A stretch of DNA of 64,000 nucleotides. It comes from Streptomyces sp. Edi4. Its GTDB lineage: Bacteria; Actinomycetota; Actinomycetes; Streptomycetales; Streptomycetaceae. Below the pieces are notes generated by a model that saw only the letters and a program-made list of their open reading frames with translations, was not told the origin of the DNA and did not search any database. The stretch spans positions 5,518,001-5,582,000 of the forward strand of contig NZ_JBEJGY010000004.1 of NCBI RefSeq assembly GCF_040253615.1. Reading direction: 5' to 3'. Of the stretch, positions 51,939-60,448 are shown piece after piece. Positions within the stretch are counted from its first letter, which is position 1. The number at the start of each line of letters is the position of its first letter. Made by a program: the position numbers and the translations under genes.

Positions 51939-52763
51939 TCAGCCGTTGGCCAGCGCCTGGAGCCGGTCGTACGCGCCGTTGAACCGGGAGTGGTCGCCCA
52001 CGGTCGGGCCCGACGAGGTGTACTGCCACATCGTGTAGTAGTCCCAGCCGGCCGGGAGGGCGCCGGGGTCGGTGTTGTAGCGGGCGATCCAGAGCGGGTT
52101 GGTGGCCCCGAAGGCGCCGGAGTTCCCGGTGCACTGGCTCCACCAGCTGGTGGCGGTGTAGATCACGGCATCGCGGCCGGTGCGGGCCCGGTACTCGTTC
52201 ACGAAGTCGCGGATCCAGCTGACCATCCCCGAAGCCGACTTGCCGTAGCAGGCGGCGCCGTACGGGTTCCACTCGATGTCGAGCGCGCCCGGCAGGGTCC
52301 GCCCGTCGCGCGACCAGCCGCCGCCGTGGTCCGCGAAGTAGTCGGCCTGGGCCGCGCCGCTCGTGGTGTCCGGGGTGGCGAAGTGGTAGGCGCCACGGAT
52401 CATTCCCACGTCGTACGAGCCGTTGTACTGCTGCGGGAAGTTGGGGTTGTTGTAGTACGTGCCTTCGGTGGCCTTGACGTAGGCCCACTTCACGCCGCTG
52501 TTCGCCAGGGTGGACCAGGCGACGTTGCCGTTGTGGCTGCTGGTGTCGACGCCTTCGGTCTGGACGGTGCGCAGGTCGCGGGGCAGACCGCCCACCCCGT
52601 CGTGCGCGGCGACGCCCATGCCCAGGGTCGCGGTGCCGCGCGGAGGGGTGTCGGCGGCGCCGGAGGTGCCGGTGAAGCCGAGGACGAGGGTGAGGGAGGA
52701 GAGGAGGATCCCGGCCGCGGTGAGGGGTCCGCGGCGGGCCGTTCCGGATCTGTGCACGGGCAT
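51939..52763 (-). CDS. GH25 family muramidase (lysozyme)
   Basis: 274 residues. An Arg-containing N-terminus and hydrophobic core (TAAGILLSSLTLVLGF) form a Sec/Tat-type signal peptide to about residue 36. The GH25 barrel follows: GVDTSSHNG (catalytic-region Asp), YVKATEGT, GAYHFATPD, and ALDIEWNPYG with the paired Asp-x-Glu. It hydrolyses the MurNAc-GlcNAc bond of peptidoglycan outside the cell. It lies divergent from the MarR gene. Two GACATGTC palindromes in the 283-bp gap (52814-52843) may be control sites. Confidence 0.92.
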   Translation of the reverse strand: MPVHRSGTARRGPLTAAGILLSSLTLVLGFTGTSGAADTPPRGTATLGMGVAAHDGVGGLPRDLRTVQTEGVDTSSHNGNVAWSTLANSGVKWAYVKATEGTYYNNPNFPQQYNGSYDVGMIRGAYHFATPDTTSGAAQADYFADHGGGWSRDGRTLPGALDIEWNPYGAACYGKSASGMVSWIRDFVNEYRARTGRDAVIYTATSWWSQCTGNSGAFGATNPLWIARYNTDPGALPAGWDYYTMWQYTSSGPTVGDHSRFNGAYDRLQALANG

Positions 52764-52813
52764 TGCGTGCCTCCGAAAGGCTCGGTGGGGGCTGGGACTT
52801 GACGGCCTGGGTC

Positions 52814-52843
52814 GACATGTCGGCGTATCGCTGTGGACATGTC
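52814..52843. promoter_or_regulatory. Paired GACATGTC palindromes upstream of the GH25 gene
   Basis: The perfect 8-bp palindrome GACATGTC occurs at 52814-52821 and 52836-52843, two helical turns apart, 50-80 bp before the GH25 start. The pair is a plausible operator; the factor is unknown. Confidence 0.45.
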
Positions 52844-53046
52844 AGAGATGACGCTACGCACGTAGACCGTTGGCGCGAAAGAGGCTTCAGGTTATGCCGA
52901 TGGTTCAGACCTTTGGTGGCCGCGACACGCTGCGAGAACGGCGTGGCCTGGCGGAAACTTTCAGCCGCGCCCGGCCCGGGCGCCATCCGGGCCACGGGAC
53001 GCACAGCCCGCTGGGAAATACTGTGCCGTCACGACACACCTATGGC

Positions 53047-53502
53047 ATGGGAGCCGATGTGCACGGTCCGGATCCGGAGTTCCTGGCGCTCGAACGCGAG
53101 CTCGCCGTCTTTCTGCGGCGGGCCAGGGCCTCGTCCGGCGAGATGGCCCGTGAGGTCCACCCCGATCTCGAACCGGCGGCGTACGGGCTGCTCGTACGGC
53201 TCGACGAGGTGGGGCCGCAGCGCGCGACCGAGCTCGCCGGGTACTTCGGGGTGGGCAAGGCGACCATGAGCCGCCAGCTCCACGCCCTGGAAGACCTCGG
53301 GCTCGTGGCCCGCGAGCCCGACCCGGCGGACGGCCGCGCCTCCCTGGTCCGCATCACGCCGGAGGGTACGGCGAGGTTCGGGCGGGTGCGGGATGCTCGG
53401 CGCGAGCGGTATGTGCGGAAGCTGGCCAACTGGGACCGGGTGGAGATCTCGGAGCTGGCCCGCCTCCTCCACCAGCTGAACGCGGCTGCGGCGGACAATT
53501 AG
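53047..53502 (+). CDS. MarR-family transcriptional regulator
   Basis: 151 residues from ATG at 53047; GTG at 53059 is the alternative. A winged helix with dimerising helices at both ends (PEFLALERELAVFLRRARA and ELARLLHQLN), recognition helix ATELAGYFGVGKATMSRQLHAL and wing DPADGRASLVRITPEG. MarR proteins regulate stress, drug-efflux or catabolic genes and often bind phenolics. The divergent GH25 gene may be a target, but this is not shown. Its 3' end faces a repeat spacer. Confidence 0.9.
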   Translation: MGADVHGPDPEFLALERELAVFLRRARASSGEMAREVHPDLEPAAYGLLVRLDEVGPQRATELAGYFGVGKATMSRQLHALEDLGLVAREPDPADGRASLVRITPEGTARFGRVRDARRERYVRKLANWDRVEISELARLLHQLNAAAADN

Positions 53503-53852
53503 GCCTGCGTTCGACCCTGCGGGTTCGCTTTGGGGTGCGGGTGGTGGTCGGTTCTCGCGCAGTTCCCCGCGCCCCTGACTATCCGGCGCTGGCCCGCACG
53601 GGCCTCCTCAGCCCATCCGGGATGAACCCCGGGAACCCCGGCTGCGGGCCGTGCGTGGCTGGGCGCGCAGTTCCCCGCGCCCCTGGCGGGGCTGGTGCTG
53701 GCCTGCATGGGCACCCTGAGCCCGTCCGGCGTTTGAGGACGAGCGCCCTTGAGGCGCGACGGGGTCTGGGGCGGAGCCCCAGGGAGCCGCACCTTTTGAC
53801 CCGGGTGTCCGGGTGGGCGGGTGGGCAAACGCGCCGTCCGGCCCTGGCGCGC
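53503..53852. repeat. Repeat spacer between convergent MarR and PP2C genes
   Basis: 350 bp without a gene. Reverse-oriented copies of the GCGCAGTTCCCCGCGCC element lie at about 53556-53578 and 53663-53685. The further motif GGCGTTTGAGGACGAGCG and hairpin CTGGGGCGGAGCCCCAG lie at about 53726-53785. The minus-strand open frames here encode only RGAGNCA-type peptides generated by the repeat. Confidence 0.8.
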
Positions 53853-54638
53853 CTACACCTCCACCAGCACAACCGTCGCATCGTCGTGACGCTTCCCGGC
53901 GCCGAGGAACACCCGCTCCTCGTCCCCCGCCTCAAGCTCCCGCACCCGGGCGATCAGGCCCTCGGGGCCCGTTTTGTGGATCAGGGCCACGCAGTCCGCC
54001 CACGACCCCTCGCGGAACGTCTCGACCCAGCGGGTCGCGCCGTCCGTGAGGGCCGCCACCGCCCGCACCCCGGCCAGCGGCTCGCGTCCGGTCACCGCGC
54101 GCGCGGCCACCGACGGGTCGGCGGCCGCCGTGAAGAAGCCGCCCTCCTTGTTGCGGGCCAGTGCGTCCGCGAGCGCGTCGGACGCGAGGGAGGCCCGCGG
54201 CACCCGGTCGAGCCGGTCGTCCAGAACCGCCCGCACCGTGCCGTCGGCCGCTTCGATGAGCAGCGCCGAGTCCGACAGGACGAGATAGTCCAGCTCCGCC
54301 GCGTCCCACCGCGCGAGCACCACGGTTGCCTGAGGCGTACGAGGGTGAGAAAGGTCACACGTGTCGCGGTGGGCGTCCGCCGTGCGCCGTATGGACGCGG
54401 CCAGGATCTCGGTCAGCGTCATATCCTGCCGGGAAGCGGACAGTTCGGTCAAAGCGCCGCCGAGCCGTGCGGTGAACCAGGGCACGTCGTGCACGCAGTC
54501 GCCATTGCCGGGCAGCGGCGTGACGCCGTCGAGGACCACCAGCACGCCGCCCAGTCCGCACGCGGGCAGTGCCGTGGCGGCCCAGTCCTCGTTGGGGTGG
54601 TCAAGGCGGCCGGGAAGGGAGGCGAGCTCGATGTGCAT
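53853..54638 (-). CDS. PP2C-family protein phosphatase-like protein
   Basis: 261 residues from ATG at 54638 (MHIELASLPGRLD). The metal-binding Asp motifs of PP2C can be followed: PNEDWAA, VVLDGVT, LTDGATRW and DDATVVL. Some spacing differs from canonical PP2C, so activity is not assured. No membrane or sensor domain. It is divergent from the conservon kinase, 338 bp away, and a phosphatase facing a CvnA kinase-like gene suggests linked signalling. Confidence 0.78.
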   Translation of the reverse strand: MHIELASLPGRLDHPNEDWAATALPACGLGGVLVVLDGVTPLPGNGDCVHDVPWFTARLGGALTELSASRQDMTLTEILAASIRRTADAHRDTCDLSHPRTPQATVVLARWDAAELDYLVLSDSALLIEAADGTVRAVLDDRLDRVPRASLASDALADALARNKEGGFFTAAADPSVAARAVTGREPLAGVRAVAALTDGATRWVETFREGSWADCVALIHKTGPEGLIARVRELEAGDEERVFLGAGKRHDDATVVLVEV

Positions 54639-54847
54639 GCCGGCCAGTCTGCACGACGCTTTCACGACGCCTCCACGCACGCCGCCGCAGCGCCGGACGG
54701 CCCGTCAATTGGCCCGTACCAGCAGGCGAACCCGGCTCATCTCGGGAGGAATCCGCCACTCCGCCCAGCTGTGGGCGGGCATCCTGCCAAAGCCCGCGCG
54801 GAACTTCCAACCGACGTCTCATCGGGGCGTGAGCGGGCACGCTCCCA

Positions 54848-54864
54848 GAGTTGATGGTCAACTC
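54848..54864. promoter_or_regulatory. Perfect dyad GAGTTGA-TGG-TCAACTC
   Basis: Seven-base perfect arms around a 3-bp centre, about 110 bp upstream of cvnA and 210 bp from the PP2C start. Possible operator for either unit. Confidence 0.5.
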
Positions 54865-54898
54865 CGAAGTGATGTTCACTCGTTCAGGTGGCCGAGCA

Positions 54899-54926
54899 GT
54901 GACTACTCGTCATGACCAGTCGTCAC
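54899..54926. promoter_or_regulatory. 28-bp imperfect palindrome before the conservon
   Basis: The sequence is symmetric at 24 of 28 positions about GTCATGAC: arms GTGACTACTC and GACCAGTCGTCAC-type. It lies about 50 bp upstream of the cvnA start, over the expected promoter. It is probably a dimeric regulator site. Confidence 0.6.
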
Positions 54927-54976
54927 CTTGGCTTCCTTGGTGGACTGGCAAACACGAGTGAAGGTTGAGAGCACCG

Positions 54977-57640
54977 GTGCAGAACAAGCGGCCTCGGGGC
55001 GACGACGGCACACGCGCGCAGCGCCCCGCACGGGTGCGGAGCCGCCTGGTCGTCTCCGTCGCCGTCGTCTCCCTCATCGTGCTCGGAGCCGGTGCGCCCA
55101 CCCTGTTCGCGGCCTCCGCGGACCTCACCGATTCCCAGCACCTGGCCACCCTGGCCCAGTTGAACCAGCAGACGGTCAGCCTCGCCCACGCCCTGGGAGA
55201 CGAGCGGGACGGCGTCACGCAGTACATCGCGGCCGGCCGGCCCAGCGGCCAGGACGCGGCCCTCAAGGAGCCCGCCGCCCGGGTGGACCGCCGGATCGAC
55301 GAGCTGCGCGCCACCGCCCCCGCGAGCCTCGCGCGTGACCTCGCCACGGTGCCCGCCGTGCGCCGCGCCGCGCTCACCGGCAAGGGCGGCGCCCTGGAGG
55401 CGCAGAAGGCGTACTCCGGCGTCATCGCCTCGCTCCTCGCCGTCGCCGACGAGCTCGCCGACCGTACGCCCCCGCGCGCGGCCGACGCCGTCCGGGCGCC
55501 CGGCGCGCTGGAGCGGGCGGTCGAGCAGGCATCGGCGACCCGTGGGCTGCTGCTCGGCGCGCTCTCGGTGCCGGCGGGCCCGGCCGCCAAGACGTTCGAC
55601 CCGGCCACCGGCAAGTACGTACAGAAGGAGAAGGACGACGGCGACGCGGCCCGGGCGCGGGACGCGCTGAGCGCCGCCGCCCAGCAGGCGCACGTACGCG
55701 AGCAGTCCGCGCTGGCCGACTTCGACCAGGCCGCGGGCGCCGACGCCCGTGACAAGGTCGCCGCGACCGTCACCGGACCCGAGGTGGAGGCGGCCGACGG
55801 CTACCTCACCCGCCTCACCGACCAGTCCCAGCTCAGCGCCACCGAACGCAAAACCGACCCGGACGCGGTGGGCGCCGCGCTCTCCGCGCGGCTCGACCGG
55901 ATGCGCGGCGCGGAGGCGGCGCTGGCCACCGCGCAGGTCAAGCGGTTCGAGCAGCTGCGCGACGACGACGTGAGCGCCCTTGAGCTCCGGGTCGGCCTGA
56001 TCGGCGCGCTGTTGCTGCTCGCCATCGCCGTCAGCGCCGCCACCGCCCGCAGCCTGACCCGCCCGCTCGCCGTAGTGCGGCGCGGCTCGGCCCGTCTCGC
56101 CCAGGCGCCGGCGAGCGAGGAGCCGGTGCGCTTCACCGGGCGCAACGACGAGTTCGCCCAGGTCGTGCGCTCCCTCAACGAGCTGCACGCCAAGGCCGTC
56201 GAGCAGCACACCCGGGCCGAAGGGCTCGACCAGGACCTTGCCAAGCAGCGCGCCCGGCTGGCCCGTCTCGCCGCCGAGAAGGCCGAACTGCTCGACCACG
56301 TACGGGAGTTGACGGGCGAGCTCGAACGGGCCCGTGGCACCGTGAAGCACGCCTTCGTCAACCTGGGCCTGCGCAGCCTCGGCCTGATCGAGCGCCAGCT
56401 CACCGTGATCGAGGGCCTGGAGGAGCACGAGCAGGACCCCGACCAGCTCGCCGTCCTGTTCAAACTCGACCACCTGGCCACGGTCATCCGCCGCCACGGC
56501 GAGAACCTGCTGGTCCTGGCCGGTATCGAGCACCACCACAACCACCCCGGCCCGGTTCCGCTGGTCGACGTCATGCGGGCCGCGCTCAGCGAGATCGAGC
56601 GGTACGAGCGGGTCTCCATCCAGGCGCTGCCGCCCTACGCGCAGGTCGCCGGGTACGCCGCCGACGACCTGAGCCATCTGGTCGCCGAGCTCCTGGAGAA
56701 CGCCACGTCCTTCTCGCCGCCGGAGTCCCAGGTGCAGCTGTCGGGCTGGCAGCTGGAGGGCGGCGACATCATGCTCTCGATCCAGGACTGCGGCATCGGG
56801 GTGCCCGAGGAGCGGCGCGCCGAGCTGAACCGCCGACTCGCGGACCCCGCGTCCTACGAGCCCGGCGAGCCGGGCACCGAGGCGGGCGGCCTCGGGCTGC
56901 ATGTCTCGGCGCTGCTGGGACACCGGCATGGCGTGCGCATAGAACTGCGGGAGCAGAAGCAGGGCGGCGTGGCCGCGGTCGTGGTGCTGCCCAAGGCGGT
57001 CCTGCCGGACGCGCCGCCCGAGGCGCCCCACGTGATGGCGACGGAGGGCGCGGCCCCGCGCTTCACCCTGCCGGGCGCGCTGGCCGAGGCCAACTCCAAT
57101 GTGCTGCCGGAGCGCACGGAACGCTCCGGGGAGGTCGCAAAACCCACCGCGACCGAGCCCGCCGGGCCCCCCGAGTCGATCGCGTCCCCCGGGCCCGCCG
57201 CGTTCCCCGAGCCGACCGCGTCCCGCGAGCCCGCCGAGCCGGCCGAGGACGAGCCCCGGCTCCCCCTCGACGAGCCGACGTTCGAGATGCGCCTGCCCGA
57301 GCCACGGGCCGCCGTGCCCGAGCAGCGGCCGCTCGCGCCCCGACAGGAGCCCGACGCGGAGCCCCACCCCAACCCGGACCCCGAGCCCGCACAGGTGCCC
57401 CAGCAGCGCGTCACGGACAAGGGGCTGCCCAAGCGGACCCCCCGGGTCGTCAAGGCCGGGCCCGCCCAGGCACGGGAGCGAAAAGGCGGCACCGACGCGG
57501 CCGAGGCGCTGCGGCGCAGGCTCGGCGGTTTCCAGCAGGGCGCCAAGGAAGGCCGTCGCGACGTGGCGGCGGAACTCGAAGACCCATCACAGCAGGCAGA
57601 CACGGACACGGGGGAGACAGTCGAGGAGGTACGCGGATGA
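54977..57640 (+). CDS. cvnA: Conservon sensor kinase-like protein CvnA
   Basis: 887 residues from GTG at 54977. An N-terminal helix (RLVVSVAVVSLIVLGAGAPTLFA) and a second helix near 335 flank a large extracytoplasmic nitrate/nitrite-sensor-like domain with LTDSQHLATLAQLNQQTVSLAHAL. HAMP (RSLTRPLAVVRRGS), a coiled linker and a HATPase_c domain (AELLENATSFSPPESQV, GGLGLHVSALLG) follow. The usual phosphoacceptor His motif is absent, typical of CvnA. The last 230 residues are Pro/Glu-rich. It starts the cvnABCD operon; the next ATG overlaps by four bases. Confidence 0.93.
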   Translation: MQNKRPRGDDGTRAQRPARVRSRLVVSVAVVSLIVLGAGAPTLFAASADLTDSQHLATLAQLNQQTVSLAHALGDERDGVTQYIAAGRPSGQDAALKEPAARVDRRIDELRATAPASLARDLATVPAVRRAALTGKGGALEAQKAYSGVIASLLAVADELADRTPPRAADAVRAPGALERAVEQASATRGLLLGALSVPAGPAAKTFDPATGKYVQKEKDDGDAARARDALSAAAQQAHVREQSALADFDQAAGADARDKVAATVTGPEVEAADGYLTRLTDQSQLSATERKTDPDAVGAALSARLDRMRGAEAALATAQVKRFEQLRDDDVSALELRVGLIGALLLLAIAVSAATARSLTRPLAVVRRGSARLAQAPASEEPVRFTGRNDEFAQVVRSLNELHAKAVEQHTRAEGLDQDLAKQRARLARLAAEKAELLDHVRELTGELERARGTVKHAFVNLGLRSLGLIERQLTVIEGLEEHEQDPDQLAVLFKLDHLATVIRRHGENLLVLAGIEHHHNHPGPVPLVDVMRAALSEIERYERVSIQALPPYAQVAGYAADDLSHLVAELLENATSFSPPESQVQLSGWQLEGGDIMLSIQDCGIGVPEERRAELNRRLADPASYEPGEPGTEAGGLGLHVSALLGHRHGVRIELREQKQGGVAAVVVLPKAVLPDAPPEAPHVMATEGAAPRFTLPGALAEANSNVLPERTERSGEVAKPTATEPAGPPESIASPGPAAFPEPTASREPAEPAEDEPRLPLDEPTFEMRLPEPRAAVPEQRPLAPRQEPDAEPHPNPDPEPAQVPQQRVTDKGLPKRTPRVVKAGPAQARERKGGTDAAEALRRRLGGFQQGAKEGRRDVAAELEDPSQQADTDTGETVEEVRG

Positions 57641-58143
57641 GTGCGACCGGCACCGGGACCGGCAGTCCCGGCAGCGGCACCGGCACGATCGGAGCGAGCA
57701 CCGAGGCCCGCAATCTGCAGTGGCTGCTCGGGAACCTGGTCGAGGAGGTGCCAGGGCTCATCTCCGTCGCGGTCGTCTCGTCGGACGGTCTGCTGCTGCT
57801 CTCGTCCGACCCGGAGCAGCGCCAGGTCACCGTGGCCCGGCAGGGCCCGCGCGGATCGAGCGCCGACCTCGCCACCATCGTCTCCGGCATCGGCAGCCTC
57901 ACCGTCGGGGCCGCCCGGCTCATGGACGGCGGCGGCGTCAAGCAGACGATGGTCGCGATGGAGGAGGGCAGCGTCTTCGTCATGTCCATCAGCGACGGAT
58001 CGCTGCTCGGCGTGCATGCCACCCCGGACTGCGACATGAGCGTCGTCGCCTACCACATGGCGCTCTTCGTGGGCCGTGCCGGACACGTCCTGACCCCCCA
58101 AGTCCGCAGCGAACTTCGCCAGTCGATGGAGGCCGCCCAGTGA
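57637..58143 (+). CDS. cvnB: Roadblock/LC7-domain protein CvnB
   Basis: 168 residues. The Gly/Ser/Thr-rich N-terminus (1-25) precedes a roadblock/LC7 domain with WLLGNLVEEVPGLISVAVVSSDGLLL and a Gly-rich loop, SLTVGAARLMDGGGVKQT. Roadblock proteins bind and regulate small GTPases and in conservons form a complex with CvnA to D, comparable to a membrane-proximal signal relay. Starts in ATGA overlap with cvnA and ends in GTGA overlap with cvnC. Confidence 0.95.
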   Translation: MSATGTGTGSPGSGTGTIGASTEARNLQWLLGNLVEEVPGLISVAVVSSDGLLLLSSDPEQRQVTVARQGPRGSSADLATIVSGIGSLTVGAARLMDGGGVKQTMVAMEEGSVFVMSISDGSLLGVHATPDCDMSVVAYHMALFVGRAGHVLTPQVRSELRQSMEAAQ

Positions 58144-58550
58144 CCCCGCCCGCCGAGAAATCCGCGCGGCTGCCCAAACGCGGCGCGGACAGGAAGCCCG
58201 CCCGCGTCCGCCCGTACTCGCTGACCGGTGGCCGCACCCGGTTCGGCCATGTGCTGTTCGTCGAGACGTTCGTCGCGGCCATCGAGGCACCCCCGGAGCG
58301 CAAGGAGCTCGGCGGCGGCACGCACCGGGTCATGCCGGAGATGCTGGCCATCGTGGAGATCTGCCGCGCGATGCGGACCGTCGCCGAGATCTCCGCGCTC
58401 CTCAAGATGCCGCTCGGTGTGGTCAGGGTGCTGCTCAGCGACCTGGCCGACCAGGGAAAGATACGGGTGTACGGGACCGGGCACGGCCCGGGCCAGCCCG
58501 ACCGCGCACTGCTCGAAAGGGTGCTGAGTGGACTCCGCCGCCGCCTCTGA
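58140..58550 (+). CDS. cvnC: DUF742 protein CvnC
   Basis: 136 residues from GTG at 58140. A basic N-terminus leads to the DUF742 domain: RPYSLTGGRTRFGH, MPEMLAIVEICRAMRTVAEISALLKMPLGVVRVLLSDL, then IRVYGTGHGPGQPDR. A likely helix-turn-helix-like fold that couples the roadblock protein and GTPase. Its 3' end overlaps cvnD by 23 bases, so translation is coupled. Confidence 0.93.
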   Translation: MTPPAEKSARLPKRGADRKPARVRPYSLTGGRTRFGHVLFVETFVAAIEAPPERKELGGGTHRVMPEMLAIVEICRAMRTVAEISALLKMPLGVVRVLLSDLADQGKIRVYGTGHGPGQPDRALLERVLSGLRRRL

Positions 58551-59148
58551 ACTCCTGCTTCCCGATGAGCGGTTGCTCCCCTGGCAGCAGGACCGCAGCC
58601 GGGCCCCCATCGCCACCAAGGTCGTGGTCGCGGGCGGCTTCGGCGTGGGCAAGACCACCTTCGTCTCGTCCGTCTCGGAGATCACCCCGCTCCAGACCGA
58701 GGCGGTGATGACGCGGGCGAGCGAGGACACCGACGACCTCACCGCGACCCCGGACAAGCTGACCACCACGGTCGCCATGGACTTCGGCCGCATCACGCTG
58801 GATGACGATCTCGTCCTGTACGTGTTCGGCACGCCCGGCCAGCAGCGGTTCTGGTTCATGTGGGACGACATCGTGCGCGGCGCGATCGGCGCGGTCGTGC
58901 TCGCCGACACCCGGCGCCTTTCGGACTGCTTCCCCGCGCTCGACTACTTCGAGAGCTGCGGGCTGCCCTACATCGTGGCCGTCAACCACTTCGAGGGGAC
59001 CGAGGCCTTCGAGCCCGAGGACGTACGCGAAGCGCTCACCGTGGCACCGCACATCCCGGTGGTGATCATGGACGCGCGCGACCGGGTCTCGGTGATCGAG
59101 TCGCTGCTCGGCCTGGTCGGCCACGCGCTCGAGGCCTGCCCCGAATAG
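58528..59148 (+). CDS. cvnD: Small Ras-like GTPase CvnD
   Basis: 206 residues from GTG at 58528. Walker A/G1 is GGFGVGKTTF (about 36-45), G3 is FGTPGQQRF and the G4 position reads NHFEGT rather than the canonical NKxD. No membrane anchor motif. In conservon systems CvnD binds the roadblock protein and GTP and acts as the switch, relaying to a downstream effector. Next is a flavin monooxygenase-like gene 58 bp away. Confidence 0.94.
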   Translation: MDSAAASELLLPDERLLPWQQDRSRAPIATKVVVAGGFGVGKTTFVSSVSEITPLQTEAVMTRASEDTDDLTATPDKLTTTVAMDFGRITLDDDLVLYVFGTPGQQRFWFMWDDIVRGAIGAVVLADTRRLSDCFPALDYFESCGLPYIVAVNHFEGTEAFEPEDVREALTVAPHIPVVIMDARDRVSVIESLLGLVGHALEACPE

Positions 59149-59206
59149 ACCCCACCCCCCATGGCCCGCCACGTACAGATACGCACATAACGGAGAACGG
59201 TCCCGC

Positions 59207-60448
59207 ATGCGGAGAATACTCATAGTCGGAGCCGGCCAGTCCGGCCTTCAGCTGGCCCTCGGGCTCCAGGCACAGGGGTACGACGTCACCCTGATGTCGA
59301 ACCGCACGGCGGACGAGATCCGGTCCGGCCGGGTCATGTCCACGCAGTGCATGTTCCACACCGCGCTCCAGCACGAGCGTGACCTCGGGCTGAACTTCTG
59401 GGAGTCCCAGGCCCCCAGGATCGAGGGCGTCGGCGTCTCCGTCGCGGCCCCCGACGGCTCGCGCGCCGTCGACTGGGTGGGCAGGCTCGACGGCTTCGCG
59501 CAGTCGGTGGACCAGCGGGTCAAGATGGCCGGCTGGATGGAGATCTTCGCCCAGCGTGGCGGTCAGCTGGTCATCCACGGTGCGGCAGTCTCCGACCTGG
59601 ACTTCTTCGCACGCACCTACGACCTGGTCCTGGTCTCGGCGGGCAAGGGCGAGCTGGTCTCGATGTTCGGCCGCGACGCCTCGCGCTCCCCCTACACCGA
59701 GCCCCAGCGAGCGCTCGCCGTCGCCTATGTGCACGGCCTCGGGCCGCGCCCCGAGCACCCCGAGTTCGACGCGGTGCGCTGCAACCTGGTGCCGGGCGTG
59801 GGCGAGCTGTTCGTCATGCCGACGCTCACCACGTCGGGCCGCGCCGACATCCTGTTCTGGGAGGGCGTGCCCGGCGGCCCGGTCGACGCCTTCACCGGCG
59901 TACGCGACCCCGCCGAGCACCTGGCGCTCACCCTTGAGCTGATGGAGAAGTTCCTGCCCTGGGAGTACGCGCGGGCCACCAAGGTGGAGCTGACCGACGC
60001 GGGCGGCACGCTGGCCGGCCGCTACGCGCCCACCGTCCGCAACCCCGTGGGCCGGCTGCCCGGCGGCGGCCTGGTGCTCGGTGTCGCGGACGTCGTCGTG
60101 GCGAACGACCCCATCACAGGGCAGGGCTCCAACTCGGCGTCCAAGTGCGCCGCCTCCTACCTCGCCTCGATCGTCGAGCACGGCGACAAGGCGTACGACG
60201 AGGAGTGGATGCGGGCCACCTTCGAGCGGTACTGGGACACCGCCCAGCACGTGACGAAGTGGACCAACGCCATGCTGGGGGTCCCCCCGGAGCACGTCCT
60301 GAACCTGATCGGCGCGGCCGGCCAGCTCCCGCCGGTGGCCGACCGCTTCGCCAACGGCTTCGACAACCCGGCCGACTTCGAGAACTTCTTCTTCGACCCC
60401 GACAAGACCAACGCCTACCTGGCCGAAGTGGGCGCAGCCCAGGCCTAG
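59207..60448 (+). CDS. Styrene/indole monooxygenase-like FAD enzyme (StyA family)
   Basis: 413 residues from ATG at 59207 (CGGAGAACGG upstream). The FAD-binding GxGxxG is ILIVGAGQSGLQLALGL. A Gly-rich VAVANDPITGQGSNSASK-type loop follows (VVVANDPITGQGSN), typical of the StyA/group E flavoprotein monooxygenases. Such enzymes epoxidise styrene or indole with a separate flavin reductase (StyB); none is encoded nearby. It is 58 bp after cvnD, so it is probably in the conservon transcript and may be its output. Its stop overlaps the convergent NlpC gene. Confidence 0.87.
   Translation: MRRILIVGAGQSGLQLALGLQAQGYDVTLMSNRTADEIRSGRVMSTQCMFHTALQHERDLGLNFWESQAPRIEGVGVSVAAPDGSRAVDWVGRLDGFAQSVDQRVKMAGWMEIFAQRGGQLVIHGAAVSDLDFFARTYDLVLVSAGKGELVSMFGRDASRSPYTEPQRALAVAYVHGLGPRPEHPEFDAVRCNLVPGVGELFVMPTLTTSGRADILFWEGVPGGPVDAFTGVRDPAEHLALTLELMEKFLPWEYARATKVELTDAGGTLAGRYAPTVRNPVGRLPGGGLVLGVADVVVANDPITGQGSNSASKCAASYLASIVEHGDKAYDEEWMRATFERYWDTAQHVTKWTNAMLGVPPEHVLNLIGAAGQLPPVADRFANGFDNPADFENFFFDPDKTNAYLAEVGAAQA

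Larger units (their letters stand above)
54639..54976. other. Divergent control region between the PP2C and conservon genes
   Basis: No gene supported. The right half holds two clear dyads, listed separately: GAGTTGA-TGG-TCAACTC at 54848-54864 and a 28-bp palindrome at 54899-54926, immediately before the conservon. I see nothing else. Confidence 0.65.

Noticed and set aside
53499..53828. Small minus-strand frame in the repeat spacer
   Set aside because: Its RGAGNCA peptides come directly from the repeat element, which recurs in all four spacers.
54923..57367. Minus-strand frame antisense to cvnA
   Set aside because: It has a Gly/Arg/Val/Asp-rich composition and no motif; CvnA is clearly coding.
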